From the NCBI GenBank assembly GCA_013375455.1, contig JABXJT010000064.1:1-26750 (forward strand): DNA of 26,750 bases. Reading direction: 5' to 3'. The notes under the pieces were generated by a model, which ran no database searches, had not been told where the DNA came from, and worked only from the letters and a program-made list of their open reading frames with translations. This DNA comes from Candidatus Helarchaeota archaeon (GTDB lineage Archaea > Asgardarchaeota > Lokiarchaeia > Helarchaeales > HEL-GB-A). The translations under genes were made by a program, and so were the position numbers. This document shows, one piece after another, positions 1 to 10,400 of this stretch. The first letter of the stretch is position 1, and every line of letters starts with the position of its first letter.

Positions 1-3000
1 ATGAAATCGAACAGTATCATTTCTCAAGATGGATGTAATATCAGTCAAATTGAAATCTCGCATTGTCACATTGAAGGGTTGGTCTGGTGGATGATTCATT
101 ACCGTCACATTAACATTCGGATCAAACAATACCGTGACATTATCTTTATCCGTCACCTTTAAAAAGAGATCCCAGGCTCCACTTTCATTTAATGGCGTAA
201 ATAGATAAGTACCAGTCCAATTATTATTCAGATCAGCATCGGACATGGTCACATTAATCCATTGGTTAGGACTTTTGTAAAAACACATAGTAACGTTTTG
301 AACGTGGGTTTGGTTTCCATCCACATCTAAGACCGCTCCGTAAAATTCCAATGTTTCATTCTTTCGATATACGCGCTGTTCTAATCCTGTCCCATTAGTT
401 GTTATAAAATTAGTTCCGATAGGCTCTGGTGGCCAATTGATTACGTGAAAATAATTGATAAAAGGTTCATTTCCTTCCCCAAAAAAATCTATACCTCTAA
501 TATAAATCCAATACTCTCCTGGTGAATCAAACGCATCGAACTGATACGTATAATTCCATGTGGTTAAACTATCATTCCCTATAATATCTGGTATAAAATT
601 CATCGAAAAACTTAGAGAAGAATTATTATCAACGTTTCTCAAATAGAGTGTAATATTATATTCTACCGAATCTGAGGTATTAACTAGGTGATCTGAATCA
701 ATTATTATAATTTCAACAGATATCGATTCGTTTACCCTTCCAAGCGTATCATGATCCACATGACTTAAATCATTATAAATACCAGTATCATTCAATTTTA
801 TCACTGTGAATGCTGGAGAAACTAAAGGTGGATTAGAACGTAACAGAATGGGAACATCTAATTGAATTAGGTTGATTCCATCAAAAATTTGCCATCTAAT
901 CATTTTATTACCTAATGGTTCACGAAAATCTTCTGAAATATTTAAAAATTCGCTCAAATTTCCAAATAATACATCAATTCCCTCGAATTTTGCTTTGTAA
1001 TCTTTTCTAAATCTCAGATCAACCGTATCTAGAACACTATATTCAACAGAAACTTCATTTTCCAAATCGGAATCTAGGTCAGTAATGTTTGCCCAAACAG
1101 GTGCAGAAGTAGACCGATATGTAAAGGGCGCAAATTCATGGATCAATGGACGATAACTCGTGGGTTGTACTAAAGCAAAAGTTTTATTTATGAGTAATAG
1201 CTCTGGATCCCCGTATATAATGAATGCCTGCGTTTCCTCTGTATAATTGGAGAATGGATCCGTTCCAATAACATTTCCTTCCCAATCTTGTGAATAGAGG
1301 TGACTCGTTTGATTGAATGCATAAAACATTGCCTCTCCCAAAGGTTTGTTTTTCAAAAGTTCATTAATGGTAAGATATGAGAAATGCTCGGAATAACCCA
1401 GACTATTCTCTTTTAGATCTGCAATGACAGTCGCGGCTCCGTGGGTAATTAGATATTCAGGAATTAAAGTGAATGCCCCATAGCTTTCTTGTAACAAGAT
1501 AAATGTAGAGGGCAAATATGATAAACCCGAATAAATTTCAGCTCTTGTCTGCCATTTTGCAAGAGTATCATTAGCCGTGACGTAATTATCACCATCAGCA
1601 TCAGGATTATTAGGATCTGATCCCTGATTATCATTATAATCTCCATAAGCTCGCCAAAAATTATTCTCCGTGAAAAGCATATTCCAATCTACTTGACTCC
1701 CACTCTCATTAAGCGTATTATTCCCCGAATAGTACCAAAATTTACAATTATTAACCAATCCTGAGTAGATTTCCTGATAACCAGTCGCATTTTCAACTAG
1801 GTAACTAGCTTGAGTGAAATTCAATGGAATGAGCGATGAATAATTGTATGATGTTCCTTGATAATTGAAATCATGCCAATAAGTAATGCTTGATGAAAGC
1901 ATGAGGGGCAAATTAATAATTTGATAATAGGTTATATTGAACTGAATGAAATCAATGCTCGCATTAACAAGAGATCCAGTTGTATTAACTAACACAAAAA
2001 TTTCGATTCGAGAATTAATTGGGGATATGAGATCAGTCTTGTTTTGTGAATTAATCAAAACTGTATCGGTTTGATCTATTGTCGCATTTAGTACTTGAGT
2101 GTCTATCAACTCATACACTCCAGAAGTCCAATTCCAAATCCCCCAGCCTGCTACCTGAATCGAAGCATTAGAATACCCAATCTTTCCGTCAATTGTTATT
2201 TCCACTTGGGAAATATTATTAAATAAAATCTGGGAGTCGCTTAAATTCACGTAATATGGCATGACAATCAGGCCACTTGAGCCATTATAGTAGGAATGAT
2301 ATGATCCATCATTGGATTGACAATTCGTATAGTTACCCGTAACCCCTGAAAAGAGAGGTATAGTTGGTGTAATCGTTGAATTTCCTCCACTAGAGGTGAT
2401 TTTATCTTGTAATTCATATGAATGTGATAGATTTGAGTAACTAATTGCAGGATACAATACATTTCGACAGATGAAAGCTGTTAAATCTTCTGCATTCAGT
2501 GCTGAAAAGCGTCCGACCAGTGATCTTCCATAAATTGCCCTATCAAAGAAAGGATTCAATTCCCATAATGGCGAAACGACAAGAACAGTTTCATTTCCCG
2601 GTTTATCGAGATTCATCGTATTCATCCACGTATAATACACGTCGGCCAACCCTTTCATATCCTCAAATCTGGGGATGCTTTGATTTAATAATGCTGAATT
2701 CCCTGGATTTTGGAAGCCGACCCAACTTTCTATTGCATAGTTCTCTAGCGCCCCTGCATGGATATTATGACTATCATTTAATGTAAATAGAAGCGGAGCT
2801 CCGTGGAATGCCGCTAAGAGACTTGCAGGCGCAAAATAACCATTATTTACAGAAGAGAGCACAATATCTGATTCCTGTGATATATTGTAAATGAAATCAT
2901 AAAGCAACGTCCTCGAAGTCAGGTTTGTAATTTCGTTTAAATATGTGGTTAGATTCTTGAGGTCTCGCGATACGTTTTCTATCATCAAGTTAAATGGATC

Positions 3001-4437
3001 AACACGAATTACTTTCGTTACATTCAAGGTGGAAAGTGCCGCTTTAGTCTCATTCGGAACAGTTGTGTTTGTCACGTAGAGTAATGGTTTATTTAGTAAA
3101 GATGCAATGGTCGCTCCGTTAGCCGCTGATTCAATGCATTGGCGCCGATACGTTGAAAATTCCGTTACATTAATGATTAAATCATAGTTCACGGGGGTGT
3201 TGCCTAGTGTTCGGGTTACGATTATGGTCCAATTCCCCATTGCTGGGTACACTATAGTGGAGGATTTATTGGTCTCCCCGCTTTCATATAATCTTCTCGT
3301 TGACGCCCCAACTAATTGCCCCATAGGATCCAGTACCCAGAATTTAAGGTCGTCACCCGGATTACTCCAATTTAGAGAAATTTGACAAAGGCTTTCTGAG
3401 TTGGTAATTTCAAATTGATACCTCCGATAAGTGAGATTATTAAACGCAATGTTATAGGAAATGGGGCTCGAAACCTGGGATCTATTAAAAATTTTAACCC
3501 CCCATTCCGAGATATCTGCTGGATAGGAAACATTAGGAAAAAAGACCCAATTATTTTTCGAAAGTACATTCGTGTCATACATCCAAGGAACTGGCTGTGT
3601 AAAATTTCCGAATAATTCCATTGCCAAATCATTTACATTATTTATTTGAATGAGAACAGCACCAGAATTTATCGAGAGATCATTTTTTGACCAAAAATCT
3701 ACCAAATTCGTTTGGTTTATTTCCCCTGTCTTATTGATCCACTGAATTCCGATAATAGAATCAGAATAGTTTAGAACCGTGCTGTGCGGTGATGGGAAAG
3801 TTACCGCAATGGGCGCAATGACTGCTGTATCATTTCTATACCAGAAATACGTGGCAATCTGCGCCGCCAAATCATATATATTGGATCCTAATATTTGAAC
3901 TCCCTGTTTAGGCTGAATTGCTGGATTGCGCATCATTTCTGGGTTGAGCAAATCTTCGGCTTGATTTTTAGCTTGCGAAGAAACATTCCCAATATATACA
4001 ATGTTCTTTATTCCATTCCATGAATCAAATTTTCTACAGTAATTTTTCCAATCTGTTAGAAAATTTTCTGCAGCCAGCCCTAGATCATCGTATAAAATTG
4101 GTGAAACTTTTAGGATTCGATTTTCATTATACAACGCGATGGGAATTGCCGCTAGATACGCAAAATTTGCGTCATAATTTGGGTCGTTCTGCCCTATCAG
4201 CGTCACGATCCGTAAAGGTGCAAAATTAGGGTTGAAAGTAGAGTACATTTCAAATACATTTTCTGAGTTACTCCTTATTTGTAATTCAATACTAGGATCC
4301 CCCAAAAACTCTTTCGATTTTGAGTGTTCATTCATAGAAGGAAATAAAAACATGAAGGTTAGAAACGTGAACTCCATAAATAAAAGAGTTATAATCCCTA
4401 TTGCAAGAAGCTTTCTTGCTTTCATTACTTTAAACAT
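1..4437 (-). CDS. Giant cell-surface protein, 5' part only: cell-wall-binding-2-like repeats plus gingipain-like region
   Basis: The frame is open from the edge at base 1 to an ATG at 4437, giving 1,479 codons with the C-terminus missing. A second in-frame ATG at 4425 (MKARKLLAIG) is equally possible; neither has a clear ribosome site. Residues 10-32 form a hydrophobic signal or anchor. Three stretches resemble cell-wall-binding-repeat-2 (PF04122) units: near residues 63-190 (KNIVYIG, YDLAAQIATYF), 439-475 (ASLLNKPLLYV, then TKAAL) and 530-553 (LLAAFHGAPLLFT). Residues 860-1080 resemble the core of C25 (gingipain-type) peptidases, with THGAATVIADL, LGEAMFYAF and a final YGDPEL, but the usual GHG and catalytic Cys are not seen. 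DPNNPDADGD near residue 945 looks like a thrombospondin-3-type calcium loop. The rest to base 1 is Ig-like and sequon-rich. Exported surface role inferred; enzyme activity doubtful. Confidence 0.85.
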   Translation of the reverse strand, partial: MFKVMKARKLLAIGIITLLFMEFTFLTFMFLFPSMNEHSKSKEFLGDPSIELQIRSNSENVFEMYSTFNPNFAPLRIVTLIGQNDPNYDANFAYLAAIPIALYNENRILKVSPILYDDLGLAAENFLTDWKNYCRKFDSWNGIKNIVYIGNVSSQAKNQAEDLLNPEMMRNPAIQPKQGVQILGSNIYDLAAQIATYFWYRNDTAVIAPIAVTFPSPHSTVLNYSDSIIGIQWINKTGEINQTNLVDFWSKNDLSINSGAVLIQINNVNDLAMELFGNFTQPVPWMYDTNVLSKNNWVFFPNVSYPADISEWGVKIFNRSQVSSPISYNIAFNNLTYRRYQFEITNSESLCQISLNWSNPGDDLKFWVLDPMGQLVGASTRRLYESGETNKSSTIVYPAMGNWTIIVTRTLGNTPVNYDLIINVTEFSTYRRQCIESAANGATIASLLNKPLLYVTNTTVPNETKAALSTLNVTKVIRVDPFNLMIENVSRDLKNLTTYLNEITNLTSRTLLYDFIYNISQESDIVLSSVNNGYFAPASLLAAFHGAPLLFTLNDSHNIHAGALENYAIESWVGFQNPGNSALLNQSIPRFEDMKGLADVYYTWMNTMNLDKPGNETVLVVSPLWELNPFFDRAIYGRSLVGRFSALNAEDLTAFICRNVLYPAISYSNLSHSYELQDKITSSGGNSTITPTIPLFSGVTGNYTNCQSNDGSYHSYYNGSSGLIVMPYYVNLSDSQILFNNISQVEITIDGKIGYSNASIQVAGWGIWNWTSGVYELIDTQVLNATIDQTDTVLINSQNKTDLISPINSRIEIFVLVNTTGSLVNASIDFIQFNITYYQIINLPLMLSSSITYWHDFNYQGTSYNYSSLIPLNFTQASYLVENATGYQEIYSGLVNNCKFWYYSGNNTLNESGSQVDWNMLFTENNFWRAYGDYNDNQGSDPNNPDADGDNYVTANDTLAKWQTRAEIYSGLSYLPSTFILLQESYGAFTLIPEYLITHGAATVIADLKENSLGYSEHFSYLTINELLKNKPLGEAMFYAFNQTSHLYSQDWEGNVIGTDPFSNYTEETQAFIIYGDPELLLINKTFALVQPTSYRPLIHEFAPFTYRSTSAPVWANITDLDSDLENEVSVEYSVLDTVDLRFRKDYKAKFEGIDVLFGNLSEFLNISEDFREPLGNKMIRWQIFDGINLIQLDVPILLRSNPPLVSPAFTVIKLNDTGIYNDLSHVDHDTLGRVNESISVEIIIIDSDHLVNTSDSVEYNITLYLRNVDNNSSLSFSMNFIPDIIGNDSLTTWNYTYQFDAFDSPGEYWIYIRGIDFFGEGNEPFINYFHVINWPPEPIGTNFITTNGTGLEQRVYRKNETLEFYGAVLDVDGNQTHVQNVTMCFYKSPNQWINVTMSDADLNNNWTGTYLFTPLNESGAWDLFLKVTDKDNVTVLFDPNVNVTVMNHPPDQPFNVTMRDFNLTDITSILRNDTVRFH

Positions 4438-4461
4438 CCAATTATCGCTTACTGGTTTGTT

Positions 4462-4470
4462 AAAAAAAAA
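4462..4470 (-). terminator. Poly-T transcription stop after the 2,983-residue gene
   Basis: On the minus strand nine T residues run in a row, starting 21 bases past the TGA stop of the giant gene at 4491. Archaeal polymerase commonly stops at such U-tracts without needing a hairpin. The next minus-strand gene starts only 25 bases further on, so this run would separate the two transcripts or weaken read-through. Confidence 0.45.
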
Positions 4471-4480
4471 GTGGAAAAGG

Positions 4481-4490
4481 AATTTTTAAA
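4481..4490 (-). promoter_or_regulatory. Possible TATA box for the gene starting at 4437
   Basis: The minus strand reads TTTAAAAATT directly after the TGA of the upstream gene. Placed about 26 bases before a start site, it would give a leader of roughly 20-30 bases to the ATG at 4437. It is an AT-rich match only, in AT-rich DNA, so this is weak. Confidence 0.25.
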
Positions 4491-7400
4491 TCATGCGTAT
4501 TTTATACTAATTGCCGCTGGTGCCTCCACTACATTCTTTTCATCAAATATTTCATATGTCCCATTTGCTTTTTCCCACACTGCTGCAAATAGGAACCGTT
4601 CTATGGCAGTATCATTTAGCAGGAATTGTGGTGAAACTTCGAATGTCAGTATGTATAATAACGTGTATTGGTCTGGGAAGACTTCTAAGTCAGTAATGCC
4701 CACTTGAAGGCTGATTGGTAGCAAAAGCGCATTTCGTATTAGGACTTTCTTTGCTGGATATGCACCTATCTTCCTTAAAGCATCAGAATTCGGGCCACTA
4801 ATGCTACTTGAACCAATACTGAACCGATAATTATTTGTATATCCGACTCCCTCGTAGCCCAATCCTGGAGTAATATTAAACCTGAGATAATATTTTCGTA
4901 GCGTTTGATCGGCATCGATTGTCACGTTTATAAATACTCGTGCTTCCAAGTCTATAATATCTAAGGTAACATTTAGGCTTGGAGTACCAGTTAACTCTAC
5001 TAGTCGATCCGTACCAATTGTTCTGTTATCTTGGAACAAAATATCTCCATGATCCCCACCGGCTCTCACCAGACTATCCCATGACTCCAGATATACTAGT
5101 ACCTTAGATGCAAAGAAGCGAGTTCCGCCTCCTGTTGCATAATCGTAGGTTATATCACTAGTCATTGGCCCCATCTCAACATATGATACGGAAAGCGTGG
5201 GATCAGCCGTTCCATCCGCTAAGAGGTCGGCATCTATTTTACCCAAGGGATCATACATCTCGACCGATATGTCAAAATCATCCACGAATCCTTCTGGAAG
5301 CTCGATGATGTCACTACCCCACTGATTCACGAATGGATAAAACTTGAATTTGACCCATCCATTCGTCAGATAGCTTGGAGTTCCATTGATATACCCGATT
5401 CCATCGTCTGTAACTGCTGGATTTTCGGTAATTCGCACCATAAACTTGATTTGCGTGACATTTTCGAATACAAGGCTGTGGGAATGGTCATGACCACGTG
5501 CTGTGAGATAAAGATCATGATTTGATATGATTACACCTCCCTGGTGTGGATGATTGATGTTACTAGATAAATCACCCCAGTTATGGAGGTAACCAGAACC
5601 AAGATATGCTCCGCCTTCATCCTCTGGCTCGTAACTCTTGCTATTCGGGGTTCGACGCCAAAGCCGCCACCACGAACTGTCTGATTCGTTATAATATTCG
5701 ATGATAACCTCAGCAACTTGAGAAGTATTACTCGATCCTGACGCAGTTTCATCCGCCATGATGTACCAGTCGATCCCATTAAGGAATCCACTATTAGGAA
5801 TTGGAAGGGTATAATTGAACCAAGCAGTAGTAGCATCTTTAGTATTCAAATTCCCTGGCGAACCTGCAATTTGAAATTCTGATGTACTGATATCTTCAGT
5901 GAAGAAGTAGGTTCTATCAACGATCGGTCTCGTGTAACCAAGATCCTCATATAATAACGTTGGGTATTCAGTGCCACTTACATCTGGCGTTCTTGTCACG
6001 GTGAGATCAATTTGCACTGATCTGATTGTTTTATTATAAAAATCAGTTGCTTCGATGTCAACTTGAGCGTACCTATCATTGAGGCCTGCAGCTGAGGGTG
6101 GTGAGAAATCTATGAACAAAGATTTCGCCCCAGCAGGAATCGAATAAGAAAAACCAGTAGGTGCAGCTCCACCATCATAGGTGTATGAGCTGCTATTAGT
6201 AGCTTTAATTGGGAGTTCCCAATTGAATAAGTTCAATAGTGCTCCACTTAAGTTGACGTAATCAAGCCTGAGTTTATAGATTGAATCATCAGTCCAATTC
6301 TCGGCGCGGAGATGGACGCCTGAAATTACTTGTGAAATAGTTGGGTAAGATACTGTTTTCCCAGTTGGAGTAAGCTCCTCCTGCGTTATATACTTCGTCT
6401 GATCTCTAAGGGCGAAAACGTTCCATTTTGTCGTGGCTGTCGTGAAACTTGAATTTATTTGAACTGAAGTGGAACCCGCTAGTGAGGAAGCATTAACATT
6501 ATTAACGCTTCCTTCTCTGACATACACCACATCATGAATCGGCATTTTATAACCATCTATTTCAACTCGCGCGAAAATTTCCCAGTAACTGTCATTATCT
6601 ATATTGATGACATCTGGTGGAAGTGGCTTTTCTTTGGTCTGTACCCTAATGTCGCTTCCATCCTCTATCCATCTCGCTTTGTAGGGAGGCGTATTGCCAG
6701 CCAAAGTTCGCTGGCGAGGATGCCCCGTGACATTCCACCAATAGAAAGGATCTGTATATTCACTAGGTTCTTCGACGTGGATGTAAATGTATGATTCAAC
6801 CCAACCGAAGGCATCCTCCTCAATAACACTTGAATAATCAACCATTCCTGACGCATTGGATCTTAATAACGAATTGGGCCGAATGTAAGTTCTTTCGGTT
6901 CCGTTGATTTCTAGGTCCGTCCAACCCCATATCCCATTCCCGAATTCATAGGATGATTGAGTTCGATTAAAATAATAGACGCCAGTAGTTTCATTATACC
7001 ACACTTCACCAATCGTTACTTCTGTGTTGTTTACGGGAGTTCTTCCACCGCTCGGAGATATGTTGTATAATTGGAATGTAATATCAAACGGACCATTGAA
7101 TGTGGAAAGTTCCATGTATGGAAATCCTCCCGGGAAGGCAATGGGTAAATTATTCAGCATATCGGTCCCAGATGGTTCTCCACTACCTCCACCATCGCTG
7201 TCACTATCTCCAAAGAGGCTTGCAAGGTCGAATTGGAACTCAAAGTCTAAGGGGACATCTTCGATCAATTGCCCAAAAAGATAAAAATCAATGGTCGATT
7301 GATGGATTGATAGATTGAAATTGAGATTGCTTAATTTACTCTTGTCAACGAAAATGAGGTCCAAGATCCCACTTTGTTCTAAGAAAGTACCTAGATCTAA

Positions 7401-10400
7401 TTGATTTACATCGAGTGAAGAGCCGCCGTCGCCGGTACCTCCATCTCTAGATTCAAACAACCGCGGCATTAAATAATTCAAAGCGCCTCGAATTGCTTTT
7501 ATTGGATAAATATCCAGAATTTTTGTCATATCTTTCAGCATTTGGAGTGCCATTTCAGTCGCTTTTCTCCGGTCTGGCAATCCGGTCGTCTCGTTTTGCG
7601 CCACAACTATTCGCATATAGTCTTCTATGGAGTTGATTAAGTTGGTGATGGTTTCTACGGATAATATACTTGCTAGATCACCTGCTAGGTCTACAGCCCC
7701 CTCGGTTAAGCCGCCGCCCCCTCCATCTTCCGTTGATAACATATCAAAGATCTTATTCAGGTTCTTGATAATGAAGTCGAGGGTGAAGCCATGGTCTGCT
7801 AACCAATCCAATGCTCCTTGTAAGTCTGGAACAGTATAGGGTTCGATATACGGAACTGAATGAGTTCCATTCCAACGCATTCCGGCGCCATCCCAAAGCC
7901 ATTGAAGCATTCCAATGGGACACAGTGGTTGGCTGGCACCCATTCCAAATTTCGAATAAACATCGGAATGGCGAATATCATGATAGTAGTCTATGCCAAA
8001 ATCTCCTTGATACACTCCGCCACCACCGCCGTCTGAGCCGCTCGGTGCAATTAGGTCGAGTATCAAGTCGGTAATCAGTGGGGCGGTCCAATCCAAGAGA
8101 TCCATGAGTTGCGGATAAAAGGCATAGCTTAACAAGTCGTAAAACGGCTTGGTTTCCAAGTACCGATACGTTTTATCCAAGATTGGATCGTACTTCTGTG
8201 TCCAATAGCCAAATCGGTAGTCAGTCTGGTTCAGCGTGATGTTAAAAGCGTTCCAAATGTTTGGATAACGGTCTGCCCCTGTTCCTGGTGGTTGTGGTAA
8301 CGGATAGTAAGTGGCGCTCCCAACAACGCCCGGACTGGTTCCGGAAGGAACAAAGTACAACGACGGAATGCCCGTTGCATCCCATGCTGACCAGCTTATT
8401 CCAGTTCCAGCCCCCCCATCAGGATCTGTTCGTAGTAAAGGAAGTTTTTCATCCGCATCATCGCCGTACGTATAAAGACCAATCCCAGGGACCGTGTATT
8501 GCCAAAAGGTAGCGGGGGGGTAGTCATTCCAAGCGTAAGGATTCACGTAGAGCCATGGATCCGTGATATCTACAGTCGTGTTGACGTATGCATAGGGGGT
8601 ATCGTACCAGTAGTGCTGAATTCCATCGGGGATGTCATCACCCTCTTCTGATTCATCAAACAGCCCACTACCCGGAGGCCCAATTGGGGTTAAATGGTCC
8701 AACAGTGCTGGATTTCTCCCTGCGGTAGTCGCAGGTCCCAAATCTGGATTAATTTGATTGTAAATCGGAATTTCGAATCGATACCATGGATATTCATCCG
8801 GGATCCCATCGCCGTCACCGGGAATGTTCGGGTCATTGTCCCAGATCAAGGTTGGAGATGTCGCATTGATATCCACGTAACCTGGGTCTAACCACCAATC
8901 TTCCGCTTTCATAAACTCCGGATCAACGAGATATTTCCAGTAATGCATGATATCAATTTCAGAGTTAAGGAAAGACTGCAGCAAGATGACCAAGTCGAGC
9001 TCTGGAAATTCGAAGGTTTCATTCGCGCCCCCACCACCAGCCCCAGCTGGATTGGTCAATGAATCAACCAAATCGGTCACGAGCCCAGCTAAATCACCCC
9101 CAACAAAATGCGCACCTAATCCAAATATTGGAATCCCTTGTTCTTCAAACAGATGCATTAATTGAGAGGGATTTCCTTCCAAACGAATACGCATGAAAAT
9201 TTCTGGAGAAAATGTAAGAGTAATAAAAAGGTCCGCTGTTACTGTGAGTATCCCCCATAGATCAAGGACGTTAAATGAAAAAGGGATGCCGATCGGATCT
9301 AAGTCGATAACATTTAGATCTAATTCAGCAGGTACTGTGCTAATCACTTCCGCTATGAAGCTTTTTTCGTATTTTGCACCACCTGGAGGACTATAATTTG
9401 CGGATGGATTACCATATAAATAACCACCGGGATCCCAGTTTCTTGGGGCCCAACCCCAATTATCACAGGGTCCATTGGGGGCAATGCCAATCATATCACG
9501 GTATGGTCCGGTATTGTAAGACGTGTCATAGCCTAAAAAGTAAGCATAAGGATTACCATAACTCTGATTCTCGTATAGACATAATTGAACAAATTCCCCT
9601 CCTAAAACTCGCCCCGTTGCTAAAAGCTGTTCCATATTAACCATTCCTTCCATTAAGTCCCTAAGGTTAAAATAAAAGGGAATTGTTGTCGACCAGCCAA
9701 AAAGTCCTATATTTAAACCGATGTCAAGATCAAATTGCTGAAAATCACCTTCCCAACAGCTCCAGATACCCAGCTCCCTTAAGAGCGAATCCCATTCAGT
9801 TGAAGGGACGAAAATACCTAATAGCGAGAGTAGGCCTTTCAAACCGGCAAATGGATCTGAGGATCCATCACCATCGCCGCCACCTAAATCAATGAGTCCC
9901 AGTTGGTTGATGAGTGCCCATAAATCATCCGCGCCGAACCCAGATAAGAGTAAACCTAGAGACAAGTTGGACATCAACCGGAGATTGTCATATTTTGGGT
10001 AGTCAGGCGTCCAATTTCCCATCCCAATCTGATATAAGGAATACCCTCGGTCTTTCAAATCTTGATAGTCCATGTCATAGTGGTATTCAACGCATTCTGG
10101 AGCTGATAACCACGCAAACGGATTTAGTGCTTCGTGATCAAAATGCGCTAAGTCCCCTCCAACAATCATTTCCGTGATGAGGGGCATTATGATGTCGACT
10201 ATCTCTTCTAATGAGACGGATTCTCCCGATAATGTTGATAATTCGGTTCCGGAGGGAAACATGCCAACAATTAGCGGAATAAGTACTTCTCGCGAAAAGA
10301 TCCGGCTTCGATTCAAATAATCCATTATCGGTGTCAGATCATTGATTGCAGCATGCGCTAATTGGAATGGATCTGCCTGTTCTATAAATTTCGCAACTAC

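Noticed and set aside
1..60. ATG at base 1 as a plus-strand gene start
   Set aside because: It is the window edge and lies within the minus-strand giant gene; no plus-strand coding signal follows.
1464..4229. Many short reading frames on both strands at the left end
   Set aside because: They lie inside one continuous minus-strand frame running from 4437 to base 1, which carries coherent domain-like sequence.
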